64,000 nucleotides of DNA, taken from Paenibacillus bouchesdurhonensis. Its GTDB lineage: Bacteria; Bacillota; Bacilli; Paenibacillales; Paenibacillaceae. Every line of letters starts with the position of its first letter. The stretch's first letter is position 1. This document shows, piece after piece, positions 53,931 through 62,325 of the stretch. A program made the position numbers and the translations under genes. Location: the NCBI RefSeq assembly GCF_900155685.1, contig NZ_LT732548.1, positions 2,810,294 to 2,874,293 on the forward strand. Direction: 5' to 3'. The notes beneath the pieces are model-generated. The model made no database searches, was not told where the DNA came from, and saw nothing but the letters and a program-made list of their open reading frames with translations.

Positions 53931-54284
53931 ATGGAGCGATTTAAAGACATCACTATGCAAGCGATCATTGTGGGGAAGGATTTGCTGCTCATCGTGTCTG
54001 GGGGAGACCGGCATATTGGGGCTACATCCACAGCGTACTGGGAGCAAGGGCAGGTTTGCGTGGAGACCAGCGTCGTTCCCGGACATAAGGAGCATGTTCT
54101 TAGCGAGGAATTGGCTCTCCGGGCGGCGGCGAAGCTGCGCCAAACCGTCACACTCGTCATGGGCATACATTACGACCAGCTTCAGCGTGATGACATTGAT
54201 CGTATATGTGAGCATGTCAGCTCGATGATGGATGATTACTTATCGCAAAATGACGGGTTTAAGTTTAAAATCGATTGTAATTAG
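53931..54284 (+). CDS. LpdD-like prenylated-flavin chaperone family protein
   Basis: 117 residues from ATG 53931, one base after the pyrD stop, with AGAGGG upstream. It matches the outline of LpdD-like proteins: IIVGKDLLLIVSGGDRHIGA near the start, a SVVPGHKEHVLSEELA motif, and VTLVMGIHYDQLQRDDI. These small proteins accompany UbiD-type decarboxylases and are annotated as chaperones for prenylated flavin. No ubiD or ubiX homologue is in the window, so its role beside pyrD and moeA is unknown. Confidence 0.7.
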   Translation: MERFKDITMQAIIVGKDLLLIVSGGDRHIGATSTAYWEQGQVCVETSVVPGHKEHVLSEELALRAAAKLRQTVTLVMGIHYDQLQRDDIDRICEHVSSMMDDYLSQNDGFKFKIDCN

Positions 54285-54295
54285 GTTAATGATTT

Positions 54296-54326
54296 GGAGC
54301 AGACCTTGCCGGGTTGCTCCTCTTTT
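54296..54326 (+). terminator. Terminator after the LpdD-like gene
   Basis: GGAGCA and TGCTCC flank a 13-base loop and are followed by TCTTTT. The stem is short. Confidence 0.5.
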
Positions 54327-54417
54327 CGTTGGATAGATTGATTTTCGGATGAATAAAGCTATAACATGGATATTATGGCACATGAATAGCAGGATAGGCA
54401 GATGGAGGAAAGGTAAA

Positions 54418-55698
54418 ATGACAAACAAGTTGAGTGTTGATAAATTTCGCCGTAATATCGTCTCAGTTCCGGAGGCTCAAGCAAAGATTCTAGCTTATGC
54501 TCAGCAAGGTGAAATGGAGCTGGTTCCAATTACGGAGGCCAAGGATCGAATCCTTGCACGCGATGTGACCGCACCCCATCCGTTTCCCCATTTTCGCCGT
54601 TCGGGAATGGACGGGTATGCCTTGCACAGCTCGGATACAAGGGGAGGCAATAATGACCAGCCTGTGCAATTGGAGGTCGTTGACGATATTCCCTGCGGTT
54701 CCCTTCCAACGGCAAGTGTGAAGCGTGGTACCGTCTCACGAATCATGACTGGAGCGAAGGTGCCGGATGAGGCGGATGCCGTCATGATGTTGGAGATGAC
54801 TGAACCTTTCGAGCGGGAAGGAAAAAGGTATATTCGCATTAAACGGGAAATTGAACCGGGTAATAATATTACTCCAGTCGGACACGAGCTTACCGAGGGA
54901 GAATTGATTATGGAAAAAGGGCGGCGAATCGGAACGGGGGAAATATCGGTGCTTGCCACATTTGGCATTCATCAGGTGCCGGTTGCAAAGAAGCCTCAGG
55001 TGGCTATATTCTCGACCGGCTCAGAGCTGCTGCACATTGAGGACCCTCTTCAGGACGGCCGAATTCGCAATAGCAACACATACATGCTGGCAAGTCAGAT
55101 TCGAGAAGCCGGCGGTGAGCCACATTTGCTGGAGGCAATTGAAGATGACTTAGACAAGGCGAGACATAGAGTGGAGGCAGCCTTTGCTGAGTACGACATC
55201 GTTATTACGACCGGGGGGGTATCCGTCGGCGACTACGACATTATGGCGGATCTCGTCCGCGAACCATCGACAGAAATGCTGTTTAATAAGGTGTCGATGC
55301 GTCCGGGGAGCGTAACAACCGCGGCGGTGAAGGAAGGCAAGCTGCTGTTTGCCCTCTCGGGTAATCCGGGGGCCTGCTTTGTCGGCTGCGAGCTCTTCGT
55401 CCGTCCGTTTATTGGTACAGTTTTGGGAATCCCCGAGCCTTTCTTGCCCAGATATCGAGCGGTATTGGGTACAACCTATCATAAGGTCAATAATTTTACC
55501 CGGTTTGTGAGAGGCAGCTTGACGTTTGAGGATGGAAGGCTCGTTGCCTATCCGGCTGCCCTTGATGAATCAAGCGTCATGGTTACTATCAAGGACAGCG
55601 ATGTTCTGATCGTCGTACCGCCTACGAATAAAGGTGTAGAAGCCGGGGAACTGGTCGATGTCCTCTTACTGCCCGGAGGCAAGCTCACGTCGAAGTAG
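54418..55698 (+). CDS. moeA: Molybdopterin molybdotransferase
   Basis: 426 residues from ATG 54418, with GGAGG seven to ten bases upstream; the in-frame ATG at 54349 lacks a site. It shows MoeA domains: FRRSGMDGYALHSSD, GTVSRIMTGAKVPDEADAVMMLE, the MPT-binding fold with IFSTGSELLHIE, and TTGGVSVGDYDIM and ALSGNPGACFVG. It inserts molybdate into adenylylated molybdopterin. mobB follows after 17 bases. Confidence 0.95.
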   Translation: MTNKLSVDKFRRNIVSVPEAQAKILAYAQQGEMELVPITEAKDRILARDVTAPHPFPHFRRSGMDGYALHSSDTRGGNNDQPVQLEVVDDIPCGSLPTASVKRGTVSRIMTGAKVPDEADAVMMLEMTEPFEREGKRYIRIKREIEPGNNITPVGHELTEGELIMEKGRRIGTGEISVLATFGIHQVPVAKKPQVAIFSTGSELLHIEDPLQDGRIRNSNTYMLASQIREAGGEPHLLEAIEDDLDKARHRVEAAFAEYDIVITTGGVSVGDYDIMADLVREPSTEMLFNKVSMRPGSVTTAAVKEGKLLFALSGNPGACFVGCELFVRPFIGTVLGIPEPFLPRYRAVLGTTYHKVNNFTRFVRGSLTFEDGRLVAYPAALDESSVMVTIKDSDVLIVVPPTNKGVEAGELVDVLLLPGGKLTSK

Positions 55699-55715
55699 AA
55701 AGGAGAAGGTATTAA

Positions 55716-56243
55716 ATGTCGGTTATTCAAATCGTAGGCTATAAAAATAGCGGTAAGACGACGCTGATCGGCAAACTGCTGGAAATACTGAATGCGATGA
55801 ATTTACGAGTGGCTGTCATTAAGCATGACGTACACGGATTCGAGGCGGATCGGGAGAGCACCGATACGTTCCGCCACCGTCGGGCCGGCGCGGTCGCAAC
55901 GGCAATTACTTCTCCTTGGCGAACCGCTATTATAGAAGAGCAGGAGACGAGGCTCAGCGATCTGATCAAGCATTTTGAAGATTATGATATGACAATCATT
56001 GAAGGCTTTAAGCAAGAGAGCTACCCGAAGATAGTGTTGATCCGCGATAAGGAGGATCTTGCGCTGCTGCAGGAATTGACACAGATACGCGCTGTGGTAT
56101 TTAGGCAGGAGGCCGAGGAATGCTTGGATAATGACGGAACCGGCGGTGTGCTTATCGGCTCGAAAGTACCTTGTTACAAAGCAGATGAAGTCGAAGAAAT
56201 TGCGAAGCTCGCCATTGTTTCGATCCTATCTTCAGAGAGTTAA
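55716..56243 (+). CDS. mobB: Molybdopterin-guanine dinucleotide biosynthesis protein B
   Basis: 175 residues. It is a P-loop GTPase-fold protein: IVGYKNSGKTTLIGKLL (Walker A), VAVIKHDVHGFE, DTFRHRRAGA and a DMTIIEGFKQE Walker B-like motif. It assists MobA in making the guanine dinucleotide form of the cofactor. It is cotranscribed with moeA. Confidence 0.93.
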   Translation: MSVIQIVGYKNSGKTTLIGKLLEILNAMNLRVAVIKHDVHGFEADRESTDTFRHRRAGAVATAITSPWRTAIIEEQETRLSDLIKHFEDYDMTIIEGFKQESYPKIVLIRDKEDLALLQELTQIRAVVFRQEAEECLDNDGTGGVLIGSKVPCYKADEVEEIAKLAIVSILSSES

Positions 56244-56248
56244 CGACA

Positions 56249-56282
56249 AATCCCCCTCGAGACAGCTTGGAGGGGGATTTAA
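56249..56282. terminator. Terminator between mobB and xerS
   Basis: AAATCCCCCTC and GAGGGGGATTT, an 11-bp perfect stem with an 11-base loop, between convergent genes. Confidence 0.85.
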
Positions 56283-56301
56283 AGTGGCTTGGGCAACAAC
56301 A

Positions 56302-57390
56302 CTAGGAGTCGGAGAGGGAGCGCCGTTCAATCGCTTCAGACATCGTTTTGTCCGTTAGATGCGCATATACCTCCGTCGTCTCGGTTGAAGCATGGCCTAA
56401 CTGCTCCTTCGTTTTGTAAATATCGTTTTGCAGGTAGTAGTCCGTTGCGAAGGAGTGACGCAGCTTATGCACGGTTAAATAAGGCTTGCCAAATCGTTTG
56501 GCATACTTAATAATCATCGCCTGGATGGCTCGCTTCGTCATCCGCTTGCCTTCCTTCAGGCCATTTGGAAGCGCGACGAATAACGCTTTTTCCCGTTTGG
56601 GCGTGTTATAGCGCGTTTGGCGCAGCTCCAAATATTCGATCAACTCGTCTTTGGATTGTTCACGGAAATAAACAGGCGTTTTAAAGGTCTCATCATTGTT
56701 CCCTTTTCGGAATACATAAATGATTTTATTGGCTATATCTAAATCGTCGACATTTAAATTAACGACCTCCGAGACCCGAAGCCCGGAATTCAAAATAAGG
56801 CTGGCGATACAGGCGTCTCTTTCTTTATTGAGCTCATGGGCATAGAGGGCTTGCTTGTTGTTATGAACGTCCGCTCCGTAACCCTCACGGATATATCCAA
56901 TAAAATCAAGCAACTCCTCATCCTCCAGCAGCTTGCCCTTAAGCTTGGCCGCGGTATCCTTGGGCTTATGGATTCGTTTGATCTCAACCTTAGCCATAAT
57001 ATTGCGTTTGAGTAGAGGATAGAAATCCTCGTCCTCGGCAATTTGACTTAAATAGTGAAAGAGCGATCGCAGGGAAGACATTTTGCGGGATACGGTGATT
57101 TTAGTGTTGGTGCCATCGACTCGTGTAGTTAGGTGAAGACGGAACCCTACGATGCTCTCCATACGGAGCGTCTCTAGATCCAACAGTGTAATTTGGGTAT
57201 TGCTTTCCGCAGTAGAAAGACCCTCGGCACGAAGCCAGTTAAAGAACGACTCATAATCCCTAATATATTCCAGCAAAGTGGATGGAGAGAGATCTGGAAG
57301 CTTATAATCAATAAATTGTTGGACGAACCAAGGCATGTGAACAACTCGCTCATCGAGTTTTTTACGATCAATTGCCTTTTGAATATTCAT
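56302..57390 (-). CDS. xerS: Tyrosine recombinase XerS
   Basis: 362 residues, ATG 57390 behind GGAGGT. An N-terminal SAM-like core-binding domain starts MPWFVQQFIDYKLPDLSPSTLLEYIRDYESFF in the pattern of XerS, longer than XerC/XerD. The catalytic domain has Arg in SGLRVSEVVNL, Lys near KIIYVFRKG, H-x-x-R in HKLRHSFATD, the second His in LGHASTET and the nucleophile Tyr in VYAHL. XerS resolves chromosome dimers alone at an atypical dif site in some Firmicutes. An extended -10 (TGCTACAAT, minus strand, 57428-57436) precedes it. Confidence 0.9.
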   Translation of the reverse strand: MNIQKAIDRKKLDERVVHMPWFVQQFIDYKLPDLSPSTLLEYIRDYESFFNWLRAEGLSTAESNTQITLLDLETLRMESIVGFRLHLTTRVDGTNTKITVSRKMSSLRSLFHYLSQIAEDEDFYPLLKRNIMAKVEIKRIHKPKDTAAKLKGKLLEDEELLDFIGYIREGYGADVHNNKQALYAHELNKERDACIASLILNSGLRVSEVVNLNVDDLDIANKIIYVFRKGNNDETFKTPVYFREQSKDELIEYLELRQTRYNTPKREKALFVALPNGLKEGKRMTKRAIQAMIIKYAKRFGKPYLTVHKLRHSFATDYYLQNDIYKTKEQLGHASTETTEVYAHLTDKTMSEAIERRSLSDS

Positions 57391-57681
57391 GTAGGTGTAC
57401 CTCCGAATTCAATCGATTATGCTCTATATTGTAGCACAGATGAAGCAGCGCCTGCGTTGAAAAGGGTCAAATCCTCACAAGAACGCTAATTATAACCACT
57501 AGAATGAAAAACACACTATATGAAAAATTCATAATAGGAAACCATAAAATTCTCAGCATATCTAGCTACTTCTAAATAAGTTGCATCATATTCAGCACTC
57601 TAGCACCTTCCCAAGGTTAAAAAGTATATTTAAACAAAAACAACCTGAGATGATCAAGCCTCAGGTTGTTGTGTGTAATAT
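57391..57681. other. AT-rich gap between xerS and ldh
   Basis: No gene is seen. It holds the xerS promoter, the ldh terminator and a palindrome TATGAA-AAA-TTCATA near 57519-57533. A dif-type site near xerS is possible but I cannot match it to a known dif sequence. Confidence 0.4.
57639..57670 (-). terminator. Terminator of ldh
   Basis: AACAACCTGAG and CTCAGGTTGTT, 11-bp perfect stem with a ten-base loop, followed on the minus strand by Ts. Confidence 0.85.
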
Positions 57682-58608
57682 TTACAGCTCTAATTTCTCG
57701 ATTTCTTCCTTAAGTTTGCGTGCGGAATGCTGAAATTTCTCCAACTCTTCACCATTCAGTTTCAAGTCAAGTACTTCCCGAACCCCATTGCGGTCGACGA
57801 TGCTTGGTACGCCAAGATATACGTCGGATACCCCGTTATAATCGTTAAGCAGGGTGGAGACGTTCAGTACAGACCCCTCGTCTTGTAGGATGGAGGTGAC
57901 GATCCGATCCAGCGCCAAGGCGATTGCATAGAAGGTAGCTCCCTTGGCATTGATGATTTCATAGGCCGCATTTTTAGTGCTGTTGAAAATATTGGTTCGA
58001 TCTTCCTCCGTGAATTCCAAATCGATGCCTGCTACATTGGCAAGACTCCAAAGCGGTACTTCAGTGTCGCCATGCTCCCCGATAATATGCGCGTGAATGC
58101 TGCGCGGGTTGATCTTCTTGTTCTGGCCGATCAAATAGCGGAACCGCGCGCTATCCAGCAGCGTACCCGAGCCAATGACCCGATTGGAAGGGAAGCCGCT
58201 CTTCTTCAGTGAGACATAGGACAGAATATCTACGGGATTCGTCGCTACAAGAATAATTCCATGATTGTTGTACTTCACAATATTCTTGATGATGCTGTCG
58301 AAAATGCCCGCATTACGTTTAAGCAGGTCAATGCGCGTCTCACCAGGAGCTTGGGATGCACCGGCTGCAATAATGATAATATCAGCATCCTTGCAATCGC
58401 TGTAATCCCCAGCCCACAGTTTGACCCCGCCTGTAAAAGGCATCCCATGATTCATGTCCAGTGCTTCCCCAAGCGCTCTTTCTTTATTCGCATCAATAAG
58501 CACCAATTCGGATATACGATCACGCAGCAATAATGTATAGGCTGTTGTAGCACCTACAGCACCTGTTCCAATAATAACAACTCGGCTAGATCGCAATTGT
58601 GTTGTCAA
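57682..58608 (-). CDS. ldh: L-lactate dehydrogenase
   Basis: 308 residues from TTG 58608, eight bases after GAAGGAG; the longer open frame from 58665 has no site. NAD-binding GTGAVGATTAYTL, ATNPVDILSYV, GSGTLLDSARFRYLI (with the DSARFR catalytic loop Arg), IIGEHGDTEVPLWS (catalytic His) and a C-terminal helix match the family. It reduces pyruvate to lactate and reoxidises NADH in fermentation. A Rex-like operator lies ~160 bases upstream. Confidence 0.95.
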   Translation of the reverse strand: MTTQLRSSRVVIIGTGAVGATTAYTLLLRDRISELVLIDANKERALGEALDMNHGMPFTGGVKLWAGDYSDCKDADIIIIAAGASQAPGETRIDLLKRNAGIFDSIIKNIVKYNNHGIILVATNPVDILSYVSLKKSGFPSNRVIGSGTLLDSARFRYLIGQNKKINPRSIHAHIIGEHGDTEVPLWSLANVAGIDLEFTEEDRTNIFNSTKNAAYEIINAKGATFYAIALALDRIVTSILQDEGSVLNVSTLLNDYNGVSDVYLGVPSIVDRNGVREVLDLKLNGEELEKFQHSARKLKEEIEKLEL

Positions 58609-58766
58609 TTTATCATCTCCTTCTAAGCTATGACGGATATGTATTAACCCATCTTCATTGTACATGAATCGATTAAAATTTAAAGCACATTCTGAAAGTT
58701 TAAAATATTCGTTATCTTAATTAATAAAATTGTAGTTAAAAAATAAAAATTATGATCATTTCTAGT

Positions 58767-58784
58767 TTTTGAGATATTTCACAA
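58767..58784 (-). promoter_or_regulatory. Rex-like operator upstream of ldh
   Basis: On the minus strand the 18 bases read TTGTGAAATATCTCAAAA, which match 16 of 18 positions of the Rex (redox repressor) consensus TTGTGAAATATTTCACAA. Rex controls ldh in many Firmicutes by sensing NADH/NAD+. The distance to the ldh start is ~160 bases; the -10 and -35 of ldh are not clear. Confidence 0.6.
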
Positions 58785-58880
58785 ATTCTAATGAGAACTT
58801 TGTAACCAGAGGGTAACCTTTCTGTAAGGACGTACCCCCTCTTTTTATATTATTCTAGTAATACATAAAGAGAGAGGGAA

Positions 58881-59878
58881 ATGGTGATCAGCATGAAGAT
58901 GTCGAACAAGGATAACACACAGCACAAGGCAATTACTCGAAAAAAGTCGAATAAACGACTTAAAAACCCGCTAATGATTCTGGCAATATTATTATCATCT
59001 GTAGCGTTAATTATGTCCGCAATTGTAGCGACATCTTACCTGAATGTTCAATCCGCTGAACTAAATATCGCGTCTGTCGTAATTCCTAAATTCGCCGGAA
59101 GCAACGAGAAAAGGCCAGTTCCAGATAAAAGTTCTCCCGAAGCTGAACAACGTCAGAACGAATCTGAAGTAACGGAAACCGATAACGAGCCTGTAACTAC
59201 CGATGTCTCCGAAAGCGCTCAAGAGCAGGGTAACCAGTCGGAATCTCCCGCAAATGCGGAGCAGCTTCCCGAGCAGCCGAAGGCATCCACACCCAAAGTG
59301 GCATACTTAACTTTCGATGATGGCCCAAGCAAGTATATGGATGAAATTGTAGACATTCTGAACGAATATGGCATACATGGAACGTTCTTAATGAGAGCTC
59401 TCTAAAAGCAGCTTCAGAGCAAGGGAATTATATCGGATTACATAGTATGACCCACGATAAAAATTTATTATACAAAAGCGGAAGCTCGGTTAAATTCATG
59501 AAGGAATTCAATAAAGTACAGAGCATGGTTGAGGAGATCACTGGAAATACTCCCTGGCTGATTCGTGCCCCGTATGGCAGCAAACCGCTAATTAATAAGG
59601 AATTTCGAAATGATATCGTAAAATCCGGATATAAAATGTGGGATTGGACTGTAGACTCAAAGGACTGGAAGCATACGAACAGACCGGATAAAGTGATGCA
59701 GGAGATCAAGCGTCAAGTGCATCGGGAAGTCGAAGTCATTTTGCTTCATGAGAAAAAACAAACCGTCGAAGCATTGCCCCAAATCATCGAGTATTTAACC
59801 AATAAAGGATATGCCTTTGCGGTATACAAACCGGATCAGCATTTTTCTGTAAATTTCGCGAACGATTCCCGTTTGTAA
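58881..59878 (+). pseudogene. Polysaccharide deacetylase split by a single-base frameshift
   Basis: The first frame (58881-59405) encodes an N-terminal membrane anchor (~28-55), an acidic Ser/Glu-rich linker (~75-140) and the start of a NodB domain with LTFDDGPS, then stops after GTFLMRAL. The second frame carries on with NESSLKAASEQGNYIGLHS, then MTHDK, IRAPYGSKP, WDWTVDSKDW and ILLHEKKQ. The full NodB domain would be restored by one extra T in TTCTT near 59385-59390 (GTFFNESSL). Either a real inactivating deletion or a sequence error. The start has an AGAGAGGGA site. If intact it would be a membrane-anchored peptidoglycan deacetylase. Confidence 0.8.
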
Positions 59879-59960
59879 AAGGCTATTAATCTATGTTTCT
59901 AGTCTATGATATAATATGATCTGATCTGCAGGTTGAAGCTGGCAAGTGAGGTGCTGATAT

Positions 59961-61232
59961 TTGAGTTTATTATATAAATTAACTGGGGCATTGCTGGTTT
60001 CATGCCTGCTGCTAACATCCTGCTCCTCAAAGCAGAATGAGGTAGTAAGTCCGGTTCAGAATGAAGCGGCGGAGGAAGGGCAAACCATTACGATAGAGAA
60101 CCCAGAGGTATTAATGGAACAGACGTCTGCCAATAAGGAGGAGGGGAAGCAATACCAAATCCAAACGCGGCTCACCGATTTTCATCTTCTTAGTGAAAGT
60201 GCTGGTATTGCCTGGGGATCGACTCGCAGTGAATTGCGTCTCTATCTGACTCAGAACAGCGGCAAAACATGGACGAGCATATCGCCAGCCGCTTCGGTTC
60301 AGTTTCCATACCATCCGAAGTATAATCGCGATATATTCTTTATCGATGCAGCCCATGGCTGGATCGTTCGTAATCCGGTAGGCTCAAGCGATGCAATCGT
60401 GCTGCGCACCCGAGACGGAGGTGCGACCTGGAAGATTGCTTCGCTGCCGGGTTCGGATAAAGTTGCCGCGATCTATTTCACGGATGATACCCACGGTTGG
60501 ATATTAGCGGCCAAAGCATATCCGGACAAGGAAGAGAAGACGTTGTTTCAAACGGAGGACGGGGGAGCAACCTGGTCTAAGATCATGAGTAGTCCGTCTG
60601 AAGCGGATGCAGCGCAAGATCATGTTCTTCCAAATTCCGGGGCTGAGATATCGATGGTATTTCGTGATCGGATGACTGGCTATGTCAGTATGATCAGCTC
60701 CGGTATTCCAAAGCTGTATACTACGGATAATGGAGGCATCAGCTGGTCCGAGGTGAAGGACTTCTTCTCCACGGCCAAGTATAAGTCTTGCAAACAATTT
60801 ATTGCAGGCGAGCTGCAGTTCTTCTCAGAAGAGCCACTAAATGGCTGGATTCCCGTAGGGTGTGTGAAAGAGGAAAGCACGAAATTCAACGGTTATTATA
60901 CGGCCGATAACGGAGCAACCTGGAGTTTAGCGCCATTTGAATCATTCTGGCAAAACGGGTTGAATGAATCGCTGAAGCCTACTTTTGTGAGCAGCAGGGA
61001 AGGGTGGCTTCTACATAATACGAAGGTTTACCATACTTCGGATCAAGGCAAGAGTTGGAGTGAGCTGCCGGAAAGCAAGGTGCTCACAAATATCTTGGCT
61101 GAATACCCGGAGATCGTCAAGCTGCGGTTCTCATCTACTAAGGTAGGCTGGCTGCTCGTTGCCCAAAGCAACCAGAAACGCTCCTTATTGCTGCAGACCT
61201 TAGATGGGGGCAGCAGTTGGCGAGTTCTATAG
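59961..61232 (+). CDS. Lipoprotein with BNR/YCF48-like Asp-box repeats
   Basis: 423 residues from TTG 59961. A lipoprotein signal peptide has lipobox LTSC (~Cys 21). The mature protein carries repeats of the Asp-box kind: TQNSGKTWTSI, TRDGGATWKIA, TEDGGATWSKI, TTDNGGISWSEV, TADNGATWSLA, TSDQGKSWSEL and TLDGGSSWRVL, spaced like the blades of a seven-bladed propeller. Such proteins include sialidase-like and photosystem-assembly propellers; no catalytic residues are apparent. Surface-anchored, function unknown. Confidence 0.85.
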   Translation: MSLLYKLTGALLVSCLLLTSCSSKQNEVVSPVQNEAAEEGQTITIENPEVLMEQTSANKEEGKQYQIQTRLTDFHLLSESAGIAWGSTRSELRLYLTQNSGKTWTSISPAASVQFPYHPKYNRDIFFIDAAHGWIVRNPVGSSDAIVLRTRDGGATWKIASLPGSDKVAAIYFTDDTHGWILAAKAYPDKEEKTLFQTEDGGATWSKIMSSPSEADAAQDHVLPNSGAEISMVFRDRMTGYVSMISSGIPKLYTTDNGGISWSEVKDFFSTAKYKSCKQFIAGELQFFSEEPLNGWIPVGCVKEESTKFNGYYTADNGATWSLAPFESFWQNGLNESLKPTFVSSREGWLLHNTKVYHTSDQGKSWSELPESKVLTNILAEYPEIVKLRFSSTKVGWLLVAQSNQKRSLLLQTLDGGSSWRVL

Positions 61233-61246
61233 ACATCTCACAAAAC

Positions 61247-61287
61247 AAAGCCATTTTTTCCGTCTGACGGGATAAATGGCTTTTCTG
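61247..61287 (+). terminator. Terminator after the Asp-box lipoprotein gene
   Basis: AAAGCCATTT (61247-61256) and AAATGGCTTT (61274-61283), with an inner CCGTC/GACGG stem, followed by Ts. Confidence 0.8.
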
Positions 61288-61411
61288 TATGATTTATAAA
61301 ATAAAGTTCATATGATTGTGAAAATTATCACATTGTCTTATGGGAGTATGTGATATATTTAACTCAGAAAGAACAAACGCGATACCTACTTATAAAATAG
61401 GAGTGATTGAG

Positions 61412-61603
61412 ATGAAAACAAATAATCAAGATCAAGTAACTCGTAACCTGCTCCAATTTTGCTACCATTGCGAAGATGCTCATCTGTGCACGACAGAAGA
61501 AATATGCAAAGCTTGCTGGGCCGAGAATGGTGTGTATGAGGCTGAGGCAGAAGCAAACGGAGCGGAAGAGACTCGTCAATTGTTACAAAGCTACTATGCA
61601 TAA
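61412..61603 (+). CDS. Small Cys-rich protein, unknown
   Basis: 63 residues from ATG 61412 behind AGGAGTG. It contains five Cys in a tight run: FCYHCEDAHLCTTEEICKACW (C-x2-C-x5-C-x5-C-x2-C), plus one His, which suggests a metal-binding or redox knuckle. The C-terminus is acidic and helical. No family is recognised. It has its own terminator, so it is a separate small transcription unit. Confidence 0.65.
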   Translation: MKTNNQDQVTRNLLQFCYHCEDAHLCTTEEICKACWAENGVYEAEAEANGAEETRQLLQSYYA

Positions 61604-61629
61604 CTCCATATCTTACAGACGATCAGCAT

Positions 61630-61674
61630 AACCTTCGGTTCAAGGCTCAGGAACCGGAGGTTATTGTTGTTTCT
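61630..61674 (+). terminator. Terminator after the Cys-rich protein gene
   Basis: AACCTTCGGTTC (61630-61641) and GAACCGGAGGTT (61651-61662), with one mismatch/wobble, followed by a T-rich stretch. Confidence 0.75.
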
Positions 61675-61823
61675 AAACGATTATTCCGAGCGATTGAATT
61701 AATCATGGGTGCTATGACAAGTTTCACTGTCCAAGGCATATACATAGAAGAGAAGAACAGGGGCGACAAAAGCACTATAATCTTGTTCTGCTTACCGGCG
61801 TGAACGTTGAGGGAGGGAGAAGG

Positions 61824-62243
61824 ATGCAATCTTGGGTGGAAATGTTCAGCGTGATGAACACTGCACTTCCAATTTTCTTCATCATCGTCCTAGGGATCAT
61901 TCTCATTTCTGTGGGCCGGGGAATACTAAGGTACGCCTTTAACTCGAAACAGCCGCTGCTCATTGTCCCAACAGTTATCGTCGGCAAACGTACGGAGGTT
62001 TCTCATCGCCATAACACGGATACCGCAGTCACCCATACGGACAGCAAGTACTACATTACCTTTGAGGTGGAGAGCGGCGACCGCCTTGAATTTGCAGTAA
62101 CTGGACAGGAATACGGACAATGTGCGGAAGGAGATCAGGGGAAGCTTTCATTTCAGGGAAAACGTTACTTAGGATTCGAGCGTTTGGCGAGGTCATCTTT
62201 GAATATAGATGAAGGATATCGCGATTATAGGCGTAATTATTAG
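61824..62243 (+). CDS. DUF2500-like membrane protein
   Basis: 139 residues from ATG 61824, behind GAGGGAGGGAGAAGG. One membrane helix (~11-35) is followed by a beta-rich domain with VPTVIVGKRTEVSHRHN, YYITFEVESGDRLEFAVTGQEYGQCAEGDQGKLSFQGKRYL in the outline of the DUF2500 family (KRTEV, V-x-x-G-x-x-Y-x-F-E-x-x, G-D-x-G-x-L-x-x-x-G). It is a small single-pass protein of unknown function. Confidence 0.75.
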   Translation: MQSWVEMFSVMNTALPIFFIIVLGIILISVGRGILRYAFNSKQPLLIVPTVIVGKRTEVSHRHNTDTAVTHTDSKYYITFEVESGDRLEFAVTGQEYGQCAEGDQGKLSFQGKRYLGFERLARSSLNIDEGYRDYRRNY

Positions 62244-62284
62244 ACAAGAATAATGGGCTCCAAGCAGTCGCTGCATAAAATAAT

Positions 62285-62316
62285 AAGAGAGCTGGCCCGA
62301 TCGGGACAGCTCTCTT
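62285..62316. terminator. Bidirectional terminator with CCCGATCGGG core
   Basis: AAGAGAGCTG, then CCCGATCGGG, then CAGCTCTCTT, a nearly perfect stem between convergent genes, T-rich on the minus side. Confidence 0.8.
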
Positions 62317-62325
62317 TGTAATGCA

